A DNA stretch of 64,000 nt from positions 1,178,001 through 1,242,000 of the forward strand of contig NC_011891.1 in assembly GCF_000022145.1 (NCBI RefSeq), given 5' to 3'. Within the stretch, counting starts at the first letter, position 1. Each line of letters begins with the position of its first letter. The translations under genes were made by a program, and so were the position numbers. The notes below the pieces were generated by a model, which did not search any database, was not told where the DNA came from, and worked only from the letters and a program-made list of their open reading frames with translations. This document shows, piece after piece, positions 47,098 through 55,332 of the stretch. Source of the stretch: Anaeromyxobacter dehalogenans 2CP-1 (GTDB lineage: Bacteria; Myxococcota; Myxococcia; Myxococcales; Anaeromyxobacteraceae).

Positions 47098-47766
47098 ATG
47101 GCCCGCATTCCGCGCTTCGCGCTGGTGGAGCGCGACTCGAGCAATCACTGCACCTGGCGCGCGCACGATTTCGAGCGCGTCCTCGAGGAGGCCGGCGCGA
47201 CGGACAAGTTCCTCGAGCTGCTCGGTCGGTACAAGGAGAAGTACGGGATCGAGATCAACTCGTACTGCCTGATGGGCACGCACCCGCACGTCACGTGCAC
47301 GACGAGGCGCGACCAGGAGCAGTTCAGCCGCTTCTGGCAGGTGGTGAACGGGCAGTTCGCGCGCTGGTACAACAGGCGACGCGACCGGCGCGGCCAGGTG
47401 GTCATGGAGCGGATGCGTTCGCCGCGGATCCAGGCCGAGGGCGCGCATCAGCTGACCGTGATGCGGTATGGCGACCTCAACCCGGTCCGCGCCGGGCTGG
47501 TGAGGAGTCCGAAGGACTGGAAGTGGTCGAGCTACCGGCACTACGCCTTCGGTGAGCCGGATCCGCTCATCGATGACGCGCCGGAGTACCTCGCGCTCGG
47601 AAAGACCGGGCCTCAACGCCGGAAGGCCTACCAGGCGCTGTTCGCGCTGCCGCTCTCGGAGTCGCTGCGCACGAGGCGGATCGACCTGGTCGAGTATCCG
47701 TTCGTCGGCGACGCCCACTGGGTGATGCATCGGCTGGACGTGGCCGGGCTGTCGCCTCCGGATTGA
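47098..47766 (+). CDS. IS200-like/REP-associated tyrosine (RAYT-type) transposase
   Basis: A 222-aa Y1 transposase-like protein. It begins MARIPRFALVERDSSNHCTWR and contains MGTHPHVTC, the H-x-H (HUH) metal-binding motif, QFSRFWQVVNGQFARWYNRR, and YGDLNPVRAGLVRSPKDWKWSSYRHY, which carries the family's NP-x-RAG-x-V and SSY elements. These proteins nick single-stranded DNA at short repeats. No terminal inverted repeats of an IS are visible, and an array of repeats lies directly upstream, as is usual for domesticated RAYT genes. Confidence 0.85.
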   Translation: MARIPRFALVERDSSNHCTWRAHDFERVLEEAGATDKFLELLGRYKEKYGIEINSYCLMGTHPHVTCTTRRDQEQFSRFWQVVNGQFARWYNRRRDRRGQVVMERMRSPRIQAEGAHQLTVMRYGDLNPVRAGLVRSPKDWKWSSYRHYAFGEPDPLIDDAPEYLALGKTGPQRRKAYQALFALPLSESLRTRRIDLVEYPFVGDAHWVMHRLDVAGLSPPD

Positions 47767-48154
47767 TCGGCGCTCGTCCGCTCAGCGATGCAGAACTCTG
47801 CCTGCTCCAGAATGGCTTGGAGCGGGGCGTGAGCATTCCATGAATCGCGTCCTTGGCCGGACGAAGGCGGCCGTGCGTCCTTTCGCGACCGGGTGATGCT
47901 GGTGATCGGACGCGGCTCTCGGGCCAGCAGCATTCACTTCTGGCGTCGGCGGCGGCCGTTGCGAGTGAACACCCGCGGCAGCGGTTTCAAGCTGCTGATC
48001 CGCCCCGGGTTTTGCTCCGGCACCGTGACCCGGCACCGTGACCCCGAGTACCGGCGGCTGTTCGGCGCGCCGCCGTCGTCGGATTCGTTCCTGGCTCCGA
48101 CCGAGCGTTCGTAGGAGCTGGCGGCCCGAGGGCCGTCGGGGAGGGCTCGATGGG
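47767..48154. repeat. Gap after the transposase with a 13-bp tandem repeat; no gene seen
   Basis: No credible coding region. The only structure noted is a tandem duplication of CCGGCACCGTGAC at 48017-48029 and 48030-48042. Its CTCCGGCACC lead-in (48015-48024) equals 10 bases of the reverse complement of the 22-bp repeat found upstream of the transposase, so repeats may flank the gene in opposite orientation; this match is short. Confidence 0.45.
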
Positions 48155-48646
48155 CTACGGCCGATACACGGACTTCCCCTCGGTGCACGGGCGCAGCCAG
48201 AGGACGAACGGCTCGCGCTCCTTCGGGATCATGTCCGCCCCATACGTGATCGAGCAGCGGTCGCCAAGGCGCGCCCGGAAGTGGAACGCACGCAGCCAGC
48301 GCGCGCAGCCGTCCGAACTGCCGACGACCAGCGTAGTGGCGACCTGCTGGCCGAACGTGGCCTCCCGCCGGCAGACGTCGATCCGCAGGCTGAAATGGCC
48401 GCTCTCGTCGATGGTCGCCTTGGGCGTGTATGCAGGATCGTCCGTCCAAGTCTCAATTACGGCGCGGGGCTCGGCGCGAAAGCTGACAAAATCCCGGATT
48501 TCGCCTTCGACCAGCAGTGCGTGCGGGGGCTCCTCCTCCGGCGCGTACACGTCGAGGCCGTTGGCGTCCTTTCCAATGGGCCGGTTCACAAAAAGCCCGC
48601 AACCGCACAGGGTGGCCAGGAGAACAGAGATCGGAGCGCGGCGCAT
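48155..48646 (-). CDS. Hypothetical lipoprotein, 163 aa
   Basis: Short lipoprotein signal MRRAPISVLLATLCGC (Cys 16) followed by a mature domain of beta-rich character: HALLVEGEIRDFVSFRAEPRAVIETW, ATIDESGHFSLRIDVCRREATFGQQVATTLVVGSS. The pattern (domain with D-x-x-G-x-F turns and two Cys) resembles carboxypeptidase-regulatory-like or transthyretin-like folds, but no family is certain. ATG at 48646 is the only reasonable start. Confidence 0.6.
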   Translation of the reverse strand: MRRAPISVLLATLCGCGLFVNRPIGKDANGLDVYAPEEEPPHALLVEGEIRDFVSFRAEPRAVIETWTDDPAYTPKATIDESGHFSLRIDVCRREATFGQQVATTLVVGSSDGCARWLRAFHFRARLGDRCSITYGADMIPKEREPFVLWLRPCTEGKSVYRP

Positions 48647-49180
48647 GCGTAGCCGTGCTGCAAGGGGGGTGCCTCGAAGACTCGGCCTGTTCCCGCAGTA
48701 GCTTGGTCGGGGTGGTGCCGGCGGTTCACAGTAACGTGCGTTGAGGGCACGCCACCCGCTGGCCTGAGTAGTAACCGGCGTACCCAGGCTCCTCCCGAAG
48801 TTCCCCTTCGACCGGAACAGGCTCTGGGACGTGATGTACTGACGTCATGATCCGAGCGGGGCCGCGGTCTTGGTAGCCGGAAGTCTGCACGTCGGGCCCA
48901 TCCTCAGCTCGAACGGAGCTTCGACGGGGGCTGCACCGCTGGCGCCCGCGAGTGCGCTTGCGGCCCGGACGCACCCACTCACCGTCCTCGTCGTCCTCGT
49001 CGTCTGGGACAGCGGCGGGCGCTGGCGCAGCTCCGGTTTCGGCTGCCGACGGGGAACGAAATGGGCGTCGCGCCGGCGTCGGGCGCACCCACGGGCGGGG
49101 AGGCCCGGTGGGCTGGAGCCCATGCGCCCATACCCTCAGTGGATGGGCCGATGGGCGCTTGCTCGCTCAGGCCGCCGCTG
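48647..49180. other. Stretch without a convincing gene
   Basis: Several overlapping open frames of 60-120 codons exist on both strands, but they are Arg/Ser/Pro-rich, lack ribosome-binding sites and resemble no family. One minus-strand frame (48726-49088) has a short acidic run DDEDDEDGEW and a plausible-looking C-terminus, so a decayed gene is possible. No RNA gene or terminator seen. Confidence 0.4.
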
Positions 49181-49780
49181 CTAGTAGGCGACGATGGTCA
49201 GCGTCGCGGCGGTGCTGTCGCCGAAGAGGAGCGCCTCCTGAGGGCGCTCCACGACGACTCGCCATGAGCCGGCTGGCAGGAGGTCGCTCTGCTTCATGTT
49301 GAGGACGGACCTGGCAGATGGCGCTTGCCGATACGTGAACTTGCCGCCCGTCACCTTCTGGCGGGCCTTGCTGTACGCCTGCCAGTCCTGCTCATCCATC
49401 AGGTAGACGTTCACCGACTTCGGCGCCGCGGCGACCGTTACCTCGACCTTTCCCTGCGTCGGGAGCGAGAAGCCGTAGTACTTGGCTGCGCCCTCATCAA
49501 GCGACACGGTTTCTGAAACGACTGTCTCCGGGCCGGCAATCGCGCTGCGCACGCTCGCGCCCTGGTTCACGACCTTGAACGCGACGTAGCCTGCGCCAGC
49601 GAGCAGCAGGAACAGGACTAGGGTGAATGGCCGAATGCCGTTCTTGGCCTTCACGGGTTTCACGGGCGAGGGGGAGGCCGCGGCAGACGCCACCGTCGGC
49701 ACGGGCGCGCCGCATTACGGGCACGCCGCCGCCTTGTCCGAAACGTCCCGCCCACACTCCGAGCACCTCACGAGCGCCAT
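49181..49780 (-). pseudogene. Zinc-ribbon membrane protein with in-frame TAA at codon 22
   Basis: From ATG 49780 (GGAGGG about 9 nt upstream) the frame reads MALVRCSECGRDVSDKAAACP, then TAA (49717-49715), then CGAPVPTVASAAASPSP and on to 49181. The two Cys pairs (CSEC and CP-stop-CG) are a normal zinc ribbon with one residue replaced by a stop. Downstream come a linker, one transmembrane helix (FTLVLFLLLAGAGYVAF) and a 115-residue external domain. A TAC, AAA, CAA or GAA codon could have become TAA by one substitution. Reinitiation at GTG 49702 would give a 173-aa protein lacking the ribbon. Sequencing error cannot be excluded. Confidence 0.75.
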
Positions 49781-49844
49781 CTAGTCTGCCCTCCGTCGCA
49801 ATGGAGTTTGAACCGACGCAGCTCCTCGTGTTTACTATGAGAGC

Positions 49845-49934
49845 ATGTCGAATGTGAAGCTGTCCGACCAGAGGCTTCGTCGTAGAGCGACGGCACACGG
49901 ACTCAAGTCCGTAGCGACTAGGAGTCCTTGTTGA
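49845..49934 (+). other. Possible gene remnant (29 codons)
   Basis: ATG 49845 opens a short frame, MSNVKLSDQRLRRRATAHGL then KSVATRSPC and TGA. The RLRRRA...HGLK pattern resembles the N-terminus of small chromosomal hypothetical proteins that usually continue for another 40-50 residues. No ribosome-binding site is obvious. It overlaps the end of the split zinc-ribbon gene. Confidence 0.2.
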
Positions 49935-50802
49935 ATTTGGCGGAGCCACGGTCGCGATGGTCCGCGAGCGGCTCACTGCACTCGCGGAGAACCTCGCCAG
50001 TCGCGGTGCCCACGACTTTCTCGTAGTACCAGGGCGGGTCGCGGTTGCAATCGATGTACCAAGTCTTATGCACCACGCGACCCGAGCCATCCCGGCTCTG
50101 CTCGCGACCGACCTTCTCCTCGGCGACGGGCTCCTTCATGCCGGGACGTTTCAGCTTGAACGCGAGGCCATCGCTAACCGTGCACCTCTCCTCGTAATCG
50201 ACGTGCCAGTTTCGGATGGTGCTCCCGCAGTGTGGGCACGGCGTACGGCCCCGCTGTGCTCGCCTCGGTCGAGGAGGCGTTGCGCGAGGCCTTCGGTGAT
50301 CCGAGGTACGTACCCGCCGGCGTCGAGCTGCGGACCGACCACGGCCCGCAGTACACGGGCGCCGACTGCGCCGCGCTCGTCGAGAAGTGGGGCCTCGTCC
50401 ACACGTTCGCACCGGTGGGCCGCCCGACCGGCAACGCCGTCGCCGAGCGGGTCATCCGGACGATGAAGGAGGAGGTCGTCTGGCTGCGGGACTGGGAGGG
50501 CGCCGACGAGCTGCGCGAGGCGCTCCTCGCCTGGCAGCACCGCTACAACACCCAGCGACCGCATCAGGCACTGGGCTGGAAGACGCCGTCCGAGCACCGC
50601 GCCGAGAAGCTCGGGGGCGGCGTCGAGAGAGCTGCGTAAGAAGTGAAGACCGTGCCGCTCAACTTGCCCGATTTCCGCCGGCGGCACTGTCTTGACAGAG
50701 GGTGGACACTACACAGTGTGGGCACGGCGCCGGCTCGGGAGTCTCCCGGATGTCGGAGGGCAGCGTCGCATGGCACCCGCTGCATTCAGTCCATTCGGCC
50801 AT
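49918..50802 (-). pseudogene. Zinc-ribbon protein gene interrupted by an IS3-family fragment
   Basis: The 5' part runs from ATG 50802 to 50714: MAEWTECSGCHATLPSDIRE then TPEPAPCPH. The 3' part runs from 50243 down to 49918, beginning PCPHCGSTIRNWHVDYEERC and ending SAKFNKDS. Joining them at the shared 16 bases restores one frame of about 132 codons with two C-x2-C pairs (CSGC and CPHC), a small zinc ribbon, and a charged C-terminal domain. The transposase fragment sits between the parts on the opposite strand. This gene and the preceding zinc-ribbon gene lie in tandem on the same strand and may have been functionally related. Confidence 0.85.
50244..50713 (+). mobile_element. IS3-family insertion sequence, 3' remnant (orfB C-terminus)
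   Basis: The frame to 50639 encodes the end of an IS3-type DDE integrase: VELRTDHGPQYTG with the second Asp, GRPTGNAVAERVIRTMKEEV with the catalytic Glu, and YNTQRPHQALGWKTPSEHRA. The first Asp and everything upstream are missing. A terminal sequence GTCTTGACAGAGGGTGGACA ending ACTACA at 50713 looks like the right inverted repeat (ends in CA). The left end is absent: the element starts abruptly at 50244 after 16 bases duplicated on its right side. It is not autonomous. Confidence 0.88.
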
Positions 50803-50889
50803 GGCAGGATGCATCCCGCCCGAAGGCAGGCCCAGCCGAGGCCGCCGAATCGCGACACGGCGCGGCGGCTGCTACCCCGAAAAGAGGAC

Positions 50890-50925
50890 GCCCGTCATCG
50901 CTTTCTCGTGCGATGACGGGCGTTT
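50890..50925 (-). terminator. Intrinsic terminator downstream of tRNA-Pro
   Basis: A perfect 12-bp stem, CGCCCGTCATCG / CGATGACGGGCG, with a 9-10-nt loop. On the minus strand it is followed by CCTCTTTT. It stands about 6 bp beyond the 3' end of the tRNA-Pro segment, and so is that gene's terminator and marks original chromosome. Confidence 0.8.
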
Positions 50926-50930
50926 GAAAG

Positions 50931-50979
50931 TCGGGGCGACTGGATTTGAACCAGCGACCACTTGCACCCCAAGCAGTCG
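50931..50979 (-). other. 3' half of tRNA-Pro(GGG): attachment site (att) of the genomic island
   Basis: On the minus strand the sequence TGCTTGGGGTGCAAG (anticodon GGG with its loop and 3' stem) continues through GTGGTCGCTGGTTCAAATCC (T arm) to CGCCCCGAC (acceptor 3' side). This matches bacterial tRNA-Pro(GGG). Upstream of the anticodon arm the match ends: there is no CGGGGCG 5' acceptor strand and no D arm at the right distance. Only the 3' half is therefore present, as expected at one end of an element that integrated into the tRNA gene. The intact tRNA should lie at the other end, outside this window. The integrase gene starts about 200 bp away. Confidence 0.85.
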
Positions 50980-51178
50980 TACCACTCGGACGCAACCTGC
51001 CGTCACGCTTTGTGAGTAGTATAACACCCGGCGATCATCGGTGATTTCAGCTAGTCTCGCGTCGTCTCACGAGCGCTCGCGTGATACACGAAAAGCGCAC
51101 CCCGGGCGCACCCCGCACCCCAAACGCACCCCGGGTCGGCGGTGGAAGTGGTCGCTCCGAACGCGAAAGTGGTCGCCC

Positions 51179-52579
51179 ATGAAGCACGTGGATCTGTCGA
51201 GCGAGTGGCTGGCGAACTGGAATCCGCGGCGGCGCGAGGAGGTGACGGACCGTCGGTGCCGCGGGCTCGTGGTCCGCGCCGGTCCGAGCGGCGCCAAGAC
51301 GTTCTACCGCTTCACCGACGTTCGTGACCCGGACACGGGCAAGGCGAAGCGCAAGCGCATCGCCCTCGGCAGGTGGTCGGTGGACGGCGGGCGGGGCACG
51401 CTGACTCTGAGCGCTGCGCGCGATGCGTTCCTGAAGGCCCAGGAGGAGAAGCGCGGCGAGGTGGACGGCACCGCAGAGCGGACCGTCGCGCAGATCGCGC
51501 AGCAGTACCGGACTGACATTCTCTCCCACCGCGAGCGCGCGGACGAGGCGTGGAACGTGATCCGCGTGCACGTCGTGGAGGCGCAGCCCGATCCCAAACG
51601 GTTGTCGTTCGGGGAGTGGGTCGCCCGTCAGGTGAAGGCGTCCGATGTGGCGACGGTGGTGCGGCACGCGAAGCGCCAGCGGATGGTCCCCGCTACCACG
51701 CGCAAAGGAGAGATGATGACCCGGCGCATCGGCGGCGCGGGCGCCGCGCGTGTTGTGCTGCGCGAGTTGAAATCGATCTTCGCCCACGCGGTCGAGACGG
51801 GGGATCTCGACGCCTCGCCCGCCGTCGTCGCCAAAACCCGGACGTTCGGCATCCGCGCCACCTCGCGCAGCCGTTACTTGAAGGCAGGGGAGGTGAAGGC
51901 GTTCTTCGACGCGCTCGAACTGACGGCGCTGCTCGACGGCACAGCGAAGCGGCAGCGGCTCTCGCCGACGATGCGGCTGGCGCTCGCGTTCCAACTCTAC
52001 GTGCCGCTCCGGTCACAGTCTCTCATCGGCGCGCAGTGGATCGAGATCGATCTCGACGCGAAGCGGTGGACGGTGCCGCCCGTGGCGGGCCGACTGAAGA
52101 TGCGGAAGGAGGAGCGGGAGGAGGCGGAGGGCTTCGTGGTGCCGCTCCCGTCGACCGCGGTGGCGATGCTAAAGCGGCTGCGCGAGGAGGCGGGCGATAG
52201 CCCGTGGGTCCTGGCGAGCCCGCTCGATCGCAAGCGCCACATCGAGGCCAAGGCGGTCGTCCGCGCCTTGAGCCGCCTCCAGACGGGCGATCGGCTCGCG
52301 CTCGGCTCTCGAGTCACAGTTCATGATCTTCGCCGCACCTGGCGCACGTTCGCGATGGACCTTGGCGTCGACAACGTGACCGCGGAGCGATCGTTGGGCC
52401 ACGTTGCCGTGCTGCGCGCGTCGGGGTTCGGCGGTGCTGCCGACGTATACGGGCGCGCTCAGATGGTCGAGCAGCGTGCGGCAGCGGCGGAGCTTGTGGC
52501 CGCCGCGTTCGATCGCATCCGGCTCGGCAAGGACGCCACTGTGGTGCCGCTGACCGAGCGGGGCGTGATGCCCGCCTGA
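51179..52579 (+). CDS. int: Tyrosine-type site-specific integrase
   Basis: A 466-aa recombinase. Catalytic residues are in place: Arg in LYVPLRSQSLIG (about residue 278), His-x-x-Arg in VTVHDLRRTWRTF (about 382-385), a later His in ERSLGHV, and the nucleophile Tyr in ADVYGRAQM (about 424). The N-terminal part resembles the arm-binding domain of P4-type island integrases (GLVVRAGPSGAKTFYRF, KRKRIALG). ATG 51179 is chosen; the frame is open to 51041 but lacks a good ribosome-binding site. Next to a tRNA 3' end, it is the enzyme that inserted the island. Confidence 0.88.
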   Translation: MKHVDLSSEWLANWNPRRREEVTDRRCRGLVVRAGPSGAKTFYRFTDVRDPDTGKAKRKRIALGRWSVDGGRGTLTLSAARDAFLKAQEEKRGEVDGTAERTVAQIAQQYRTDILSHRERADEAWNVIRVHVVEAQPDPKRLSFGEWVARQVKASDVATVVRHAKRQRMVPATTRKGEMMTRRIGGAGAARVVLRELKSIFAHAVETGDLDASPAVVAKTRTFGIRATSRSRYLKAGEVKAFFDALELTALLDGTAKRQRLSPTMRLALAFQLYVPLRSQSLIGAQWIEIDLDAKRWTVPPVAGRLKMRKEEREEAEGFVVPLPSTAVAMLKRLREEAGDSPWVLASPLDRKRHIEAKAVVRALSRLQTGDRLALGSRVTVHDLRRTWRTFAMDLGVDNVTAERSLGHVAVLRASGFGGAADVYGRAQMVEQRAAAAELVAAAFDRIRLGKDATVVPLTERGVMPA

Positions 52580-53090
52580 CCGCTGCTGCCGGCGCGTCCA
52601 CCGCGAGGAGCGCCGTAGACAGCGCCGCTGCGAGAGGAGCGCGCCCGCCGCACAGCCCTTCGCGACCGATGCGACTCGGCACAGCACCTTCGCCGGGCCG
52701 CCGGTGCCCGTTGCGATCCGGTCTCGGAGGCTCATTTGGCGGCGTCCCTGCGGCGGGGCTCGTCGCCGTGACGACGCACACTGAATCGCTGTGCCTCTTG
52801 GCGATCGAACGAGTGGCTCTTAACGGCTGACCGGGACGTAACGCAGAGGACCAGCCCGGTGACTCCCCCGCCTCGTTCTTTCGCGCGCCGCGTGTGAATG
52901 GGTCTGGTGAGAGACGGGTCGCCGCCGTGCGCGCGGCCGCGCACGAACGACGCAGGAAGGTGTAACCGCGAGATCGGTAGTCCGCCGGTAGGCGTATAAC
53001 TTAGGCGACGGATGACGAGTCTACGCACGCGGCGCTCGGCGCGTGCTTTCGCCTTGTCTGGTGCTACGGGCAGTGTAGACTCTGCTATCA
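52580..53090. other. Gap between integrase and SIR2 gene; no gene seen
   Basis: Open frames on the minus strand here are antisense or poorly biased and have no ribosome-binding site or recognisable product. The last 60 bp before the SIR2 gene include AT-richer sequence (GTGTAGACTCTGCTATCA) that probably contains its promoter. Confidence 0.4.
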
Positions 53091-54788
53091 GTGGATGCAG
53101 GGCGCGCAACGCTGACCGAGGCACTTGACGAGCTGTGTGGCCGTCGGGCGCAGCTCACTGATGCCATTTTCCGCGGCCAGTTCGCCCTGTGGGTCGGCTC
53201 TGGAATCTCTCGTGAGCGCTTTCAGCCTGTTGCTGCGCTCATGACCAGGCTTGTAACCAGTCTCGCGGCGCACGTTGATGTTACGGACCCTGAGTGCCCG
53301 TACCGTGCGGCTCTCGAAAAGATTGCTCGGCATGCCACGACGAAATGTGCGGACTTCACTAATCCGCCGCAAGCGTTCATCGATCAACTGTGCCCGCACT
53401 ACTCGAAGGTTCTTGAGGAGGACGTTCACCTTGCGGCAGGAGATCGCTCGCTAGTCTTTGATGTGCTCGACCTTCCGCGCATGTACAGCGAGCCGGCTGT
53501 ACTCCCAGACGCGGAACATCGGTTCATTGCGCTACTTGTCATGGAGGGCGTGGTTCCGCGCATCCTGACTACCAATTGGGATGGGCTAATCGAGGCGGCG
53601 TACCGGGATGCTCAGGATGGCCACGCGCCGCCTCTTCCGGTAGTCATCTCGCCTGCCGACCTCGACGGAGTCGAACCGGGCCCGCGCCTCGTCAAGTTTC
53701 ATGGATGCGCGGTTCGAGCCGCGAAACATCCCGACGCAAAGCAGCATTTTGTGGCCACTCAGAAGCGGATCAACGAGTGGAACATGTCTGAGCAGTTTCT
53801 CGCAATCCGCGACGAGGTTCGGACGGCTGTACGGTACTTCCCTGCGCTCTTGGTCGGGCTCTCCGCTCAAGATGTAAACATTCAAATGCAGTTCGAGCAG
53901 GCCGTCGTAGGTCGCGAGCCGTGGGCGACGTGGGCTCCTTCGCGCGCGGCGTTCGCGCAAGCTGAAGCGGGAGAGGCTCAGGAACGAATTCTCAAGACGC
54001 TGTACGGCAAGCACTACGCTGGGGCCAACGCAGGCCAAATCGAACGAGCGGCGACGATTGGGCTGTACGCGAAGCCGCTTTTCGGCGCGCTTTACTTCGA
54101 GCTCGTATTTCGAAAGCTGCTCGCGATCTGCGACGCGGGACAAGAGGCATTCACGCCTGAGCAGCTTCAATTCGTGCGGGCGTGGTTACTTAATACGCAG
54201 AACCGGATCCGCGATCACTACGACCGCTTGCCTCCGTCCGAGCGATGGGTGCGACTCTCGGAATGTCTCCCGAGCCACATCGCGCATGCTCACGGCCTAT
54301 ATAGGCACTACAGACCGATTTCGCGGGAGACTGCATACGTTCCCGTGTCGCGAATCCAACTCGGTCACCCGCAGGGTGCGCCGGAGGACGCCAGGGCTCT
54401 CCTTTGCCTTGCCGCGCTGTCACACGGAGACACGCTTGGTGCATGGTCGGCAGAGCCGCCACGCCCGGGCAGCGACGCTTTTCATGCGTTCCTGAAGATC
54501 GGCCTTAGGCAATGGCGCATAGTTGTGGTTCGCGACTCGCTGCTCGCGATGCATCGTCTGGAAGCCTCTATGCTGTCGGCTCACGCGGCGGAAACCGTTG
54601 CTGTATACCCGACCGGGTCGAGGCCGCGAAAGCGTAGGAGGGGACTAGGGGCGACGCTTCCTTCTCGGGGCCGTTCGGCCGGCCCCTACGAAGTGTGGTT
54701 CGACGAAATCGCGTCTGAGCCTTACACACCTGCTCAGATGGTTGAAGAGCTGAAGCTCGAGCTGCTCGGACTGCCCCATGCACCATAG
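53091..54788 (+). CDS. lmuA: SIR2-domain effector protein, Lamassu LmuA-like
   Basis: A 565-aa protein starting at GTG 53091. An N-terminal SIR2-like domain is visible: NAD-binding loop GSGIS (36-40), TTNWD (160-164) with the conserved Asn and Asp, and KFHG (202-205) with the catalytic His. Bacterial SIR2 effectors of this kind destroy NAD+ to stop phage growth. The remaining 350 residues are mainly helical and lack a recognised motif. It overlaps the next gene by 11 nt; the order effector, small protein, SMC-like ATPase matches Lamassu (DdmABC) loci, so this is read as a Lamassu-Sir2 effector. The assignment rests on architecture, not on alignment. Confidence 0.78.
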   Translation: MDAGRATLTEALDELCGRRAQLTDAIFRGQFALWVGSGISRERFQPVAALMTRLVTSLAAHVDVTDPECPYRAALEKIARHATTKCADFTNPPQAFIDQLCPHYSKVLEEDVHLAAGDRSLVFDVLDLPRMYSEPAVLPDAEHRFIALLVMEGVVPRILTTNWDGLIEAAYRDAQDGHAPPLPVVISPADLDGVEPGPRLVKFHGCAVRAAKHPDAKQHFVATQKRINEWNMSEQFLAIRDEVRTAVRYFPALLVGLSAQDVNIQMQFEQAVVGREPWATWAPSRAAFAQAEAGEAQERILKTLYGKHYAGANAGQIERAATIGLYAKPLFGALYFELVFRKLLAICDAGQEAFTPEQLQFVRAWLLNTQNRIRDHYDRLPPSERWVRLSECLPSHIAHAHGLYRHYRPISRETAYVPVSRIQLGHPQGAPEDARALLCLAALSHGDTLGAWSAEPPRPGSDAFHAFLKIGLRQWRIVVVRDSLLAMHRLEASMLSAHAAETVAVYPTGSRPRKRRRGLGATLPSRGRSAGPYEVWFDEIASEPYTPAQMVEELKLELLGLPHAP

Positions 54789-55332
54789 AGATCCCATCGA
54801 GATTCTGGTCGAGGCCGGATACCGGCGCCTGACGGAGCCGATTCGGATCGAGGATGTGGCGTTGCGTTTCGATGACGTCCTCATCGGGCCGGGGACCGAG
54901 CGGGACCTGATTCTTGTCGAACGCAAGAAGCGCCTGCCGACGTCTTTGGCGCGGTTGACACGAGCGCTTCTTGCCGCGCTTGAAACGCGGCAGTCGTGGC
55001 GTCCCGTGTCGCTCGTCGTCGTGTCCGAGGATCAGGATGCGGATCTGATGCGAGACTACGAAGATATCAGGCGCATCTGCCCCGTATATATCGTCACGCG
55101 TGGAGCGGACGCGCTGCGCGTTCTTCGACCTTTGTTGCCGCTCGTATTGCCGACGCACTCGCCCGAAACTCGATCCGCCGATGTCGTTCTGTCCCGCAAA
55201 CTGGGCGAGCATGCGAATGCTCCGCTCGTCATCAGTCTCCTTTCTGCGGCCCGCGATGGCAGTGCCGCTGTGGACAGGGCAATGCTCGAGGCTGTAGACG
55301 ACGCGGCCGCCGTCGATTCGGAGGAACCGTGA
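54778..55332 (+). CDS. lmuC: Small accessory protein between SIR2 and SMC-like genes, LmuC-like
   Basis: A 184-aa soluble protein whose ATG lies inside the end of the SIR2 gene and whose stop overlaps the GTG of the SMC gene by 4 nt. It reads HRDPIEILVEAGYRRLTEP, IEDVALRFDDVLIG, then DLILVERKKRLPTSLARL and RPVSLVVVSEDQDADLM, PVYIVTRG. The D-x-x-L-V-E-x-K element recalls a PD-(D/E)XK-like core, but catalytic activity is not established. In Lamassu systems the third component has this size and position and is required for complex function. Confidence 0.65.
   Translation: MHHRDPIEILVEAGYRRLTEPIRIEDVALRFDDVLIGPGTERDLILVERKKRLPTSLARLTRALLAALETRQSWRPVSLVVVSEDQDADLMRDYEDIRRICPVYIVTRGADALRVLRPLLPLVLPTHSPETRSADVVLSRKLGEHANAPLVISLLSAARDGSAAVDRAMLEAVDDAAAVDSEEP

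Noticed and set aside
46745-47272. Apparent coding frame with repeated DLVPESV units across the 22-bp array
   Set aside because: The periodic peptide is only the translation of the DNA repeats, whose spacing is not a multiple of three throughout, and it runs out of frame into the transposase gene.
48845-49302. Small frames on both strands around 49 kb
   Set aside because: No ribosome-binding sites, poor composition and no family resemblance; overlapping alternatives of similar quality on the opposite strand.
49715-49717. TAA in the zinc-ribbon gene as a recoded codon
   Set aside because: No bacterial recoding of TAA is known in this group, and there is no adjacent structure or context for it; a nonsense mutation is simpler.
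50931-51010. Complete tRNA-Pro gene
   Set aside because: The 5' acceptor strand and D arm are missing at the expected distance; only the part from the anticodon loop to the 3' end is present.
52314-53124. Minus-strand frames over the integrase end and the following gap
   Set aside because: Partly antisense to the integrase; the remainder lacks start signals and any recognisable domain.
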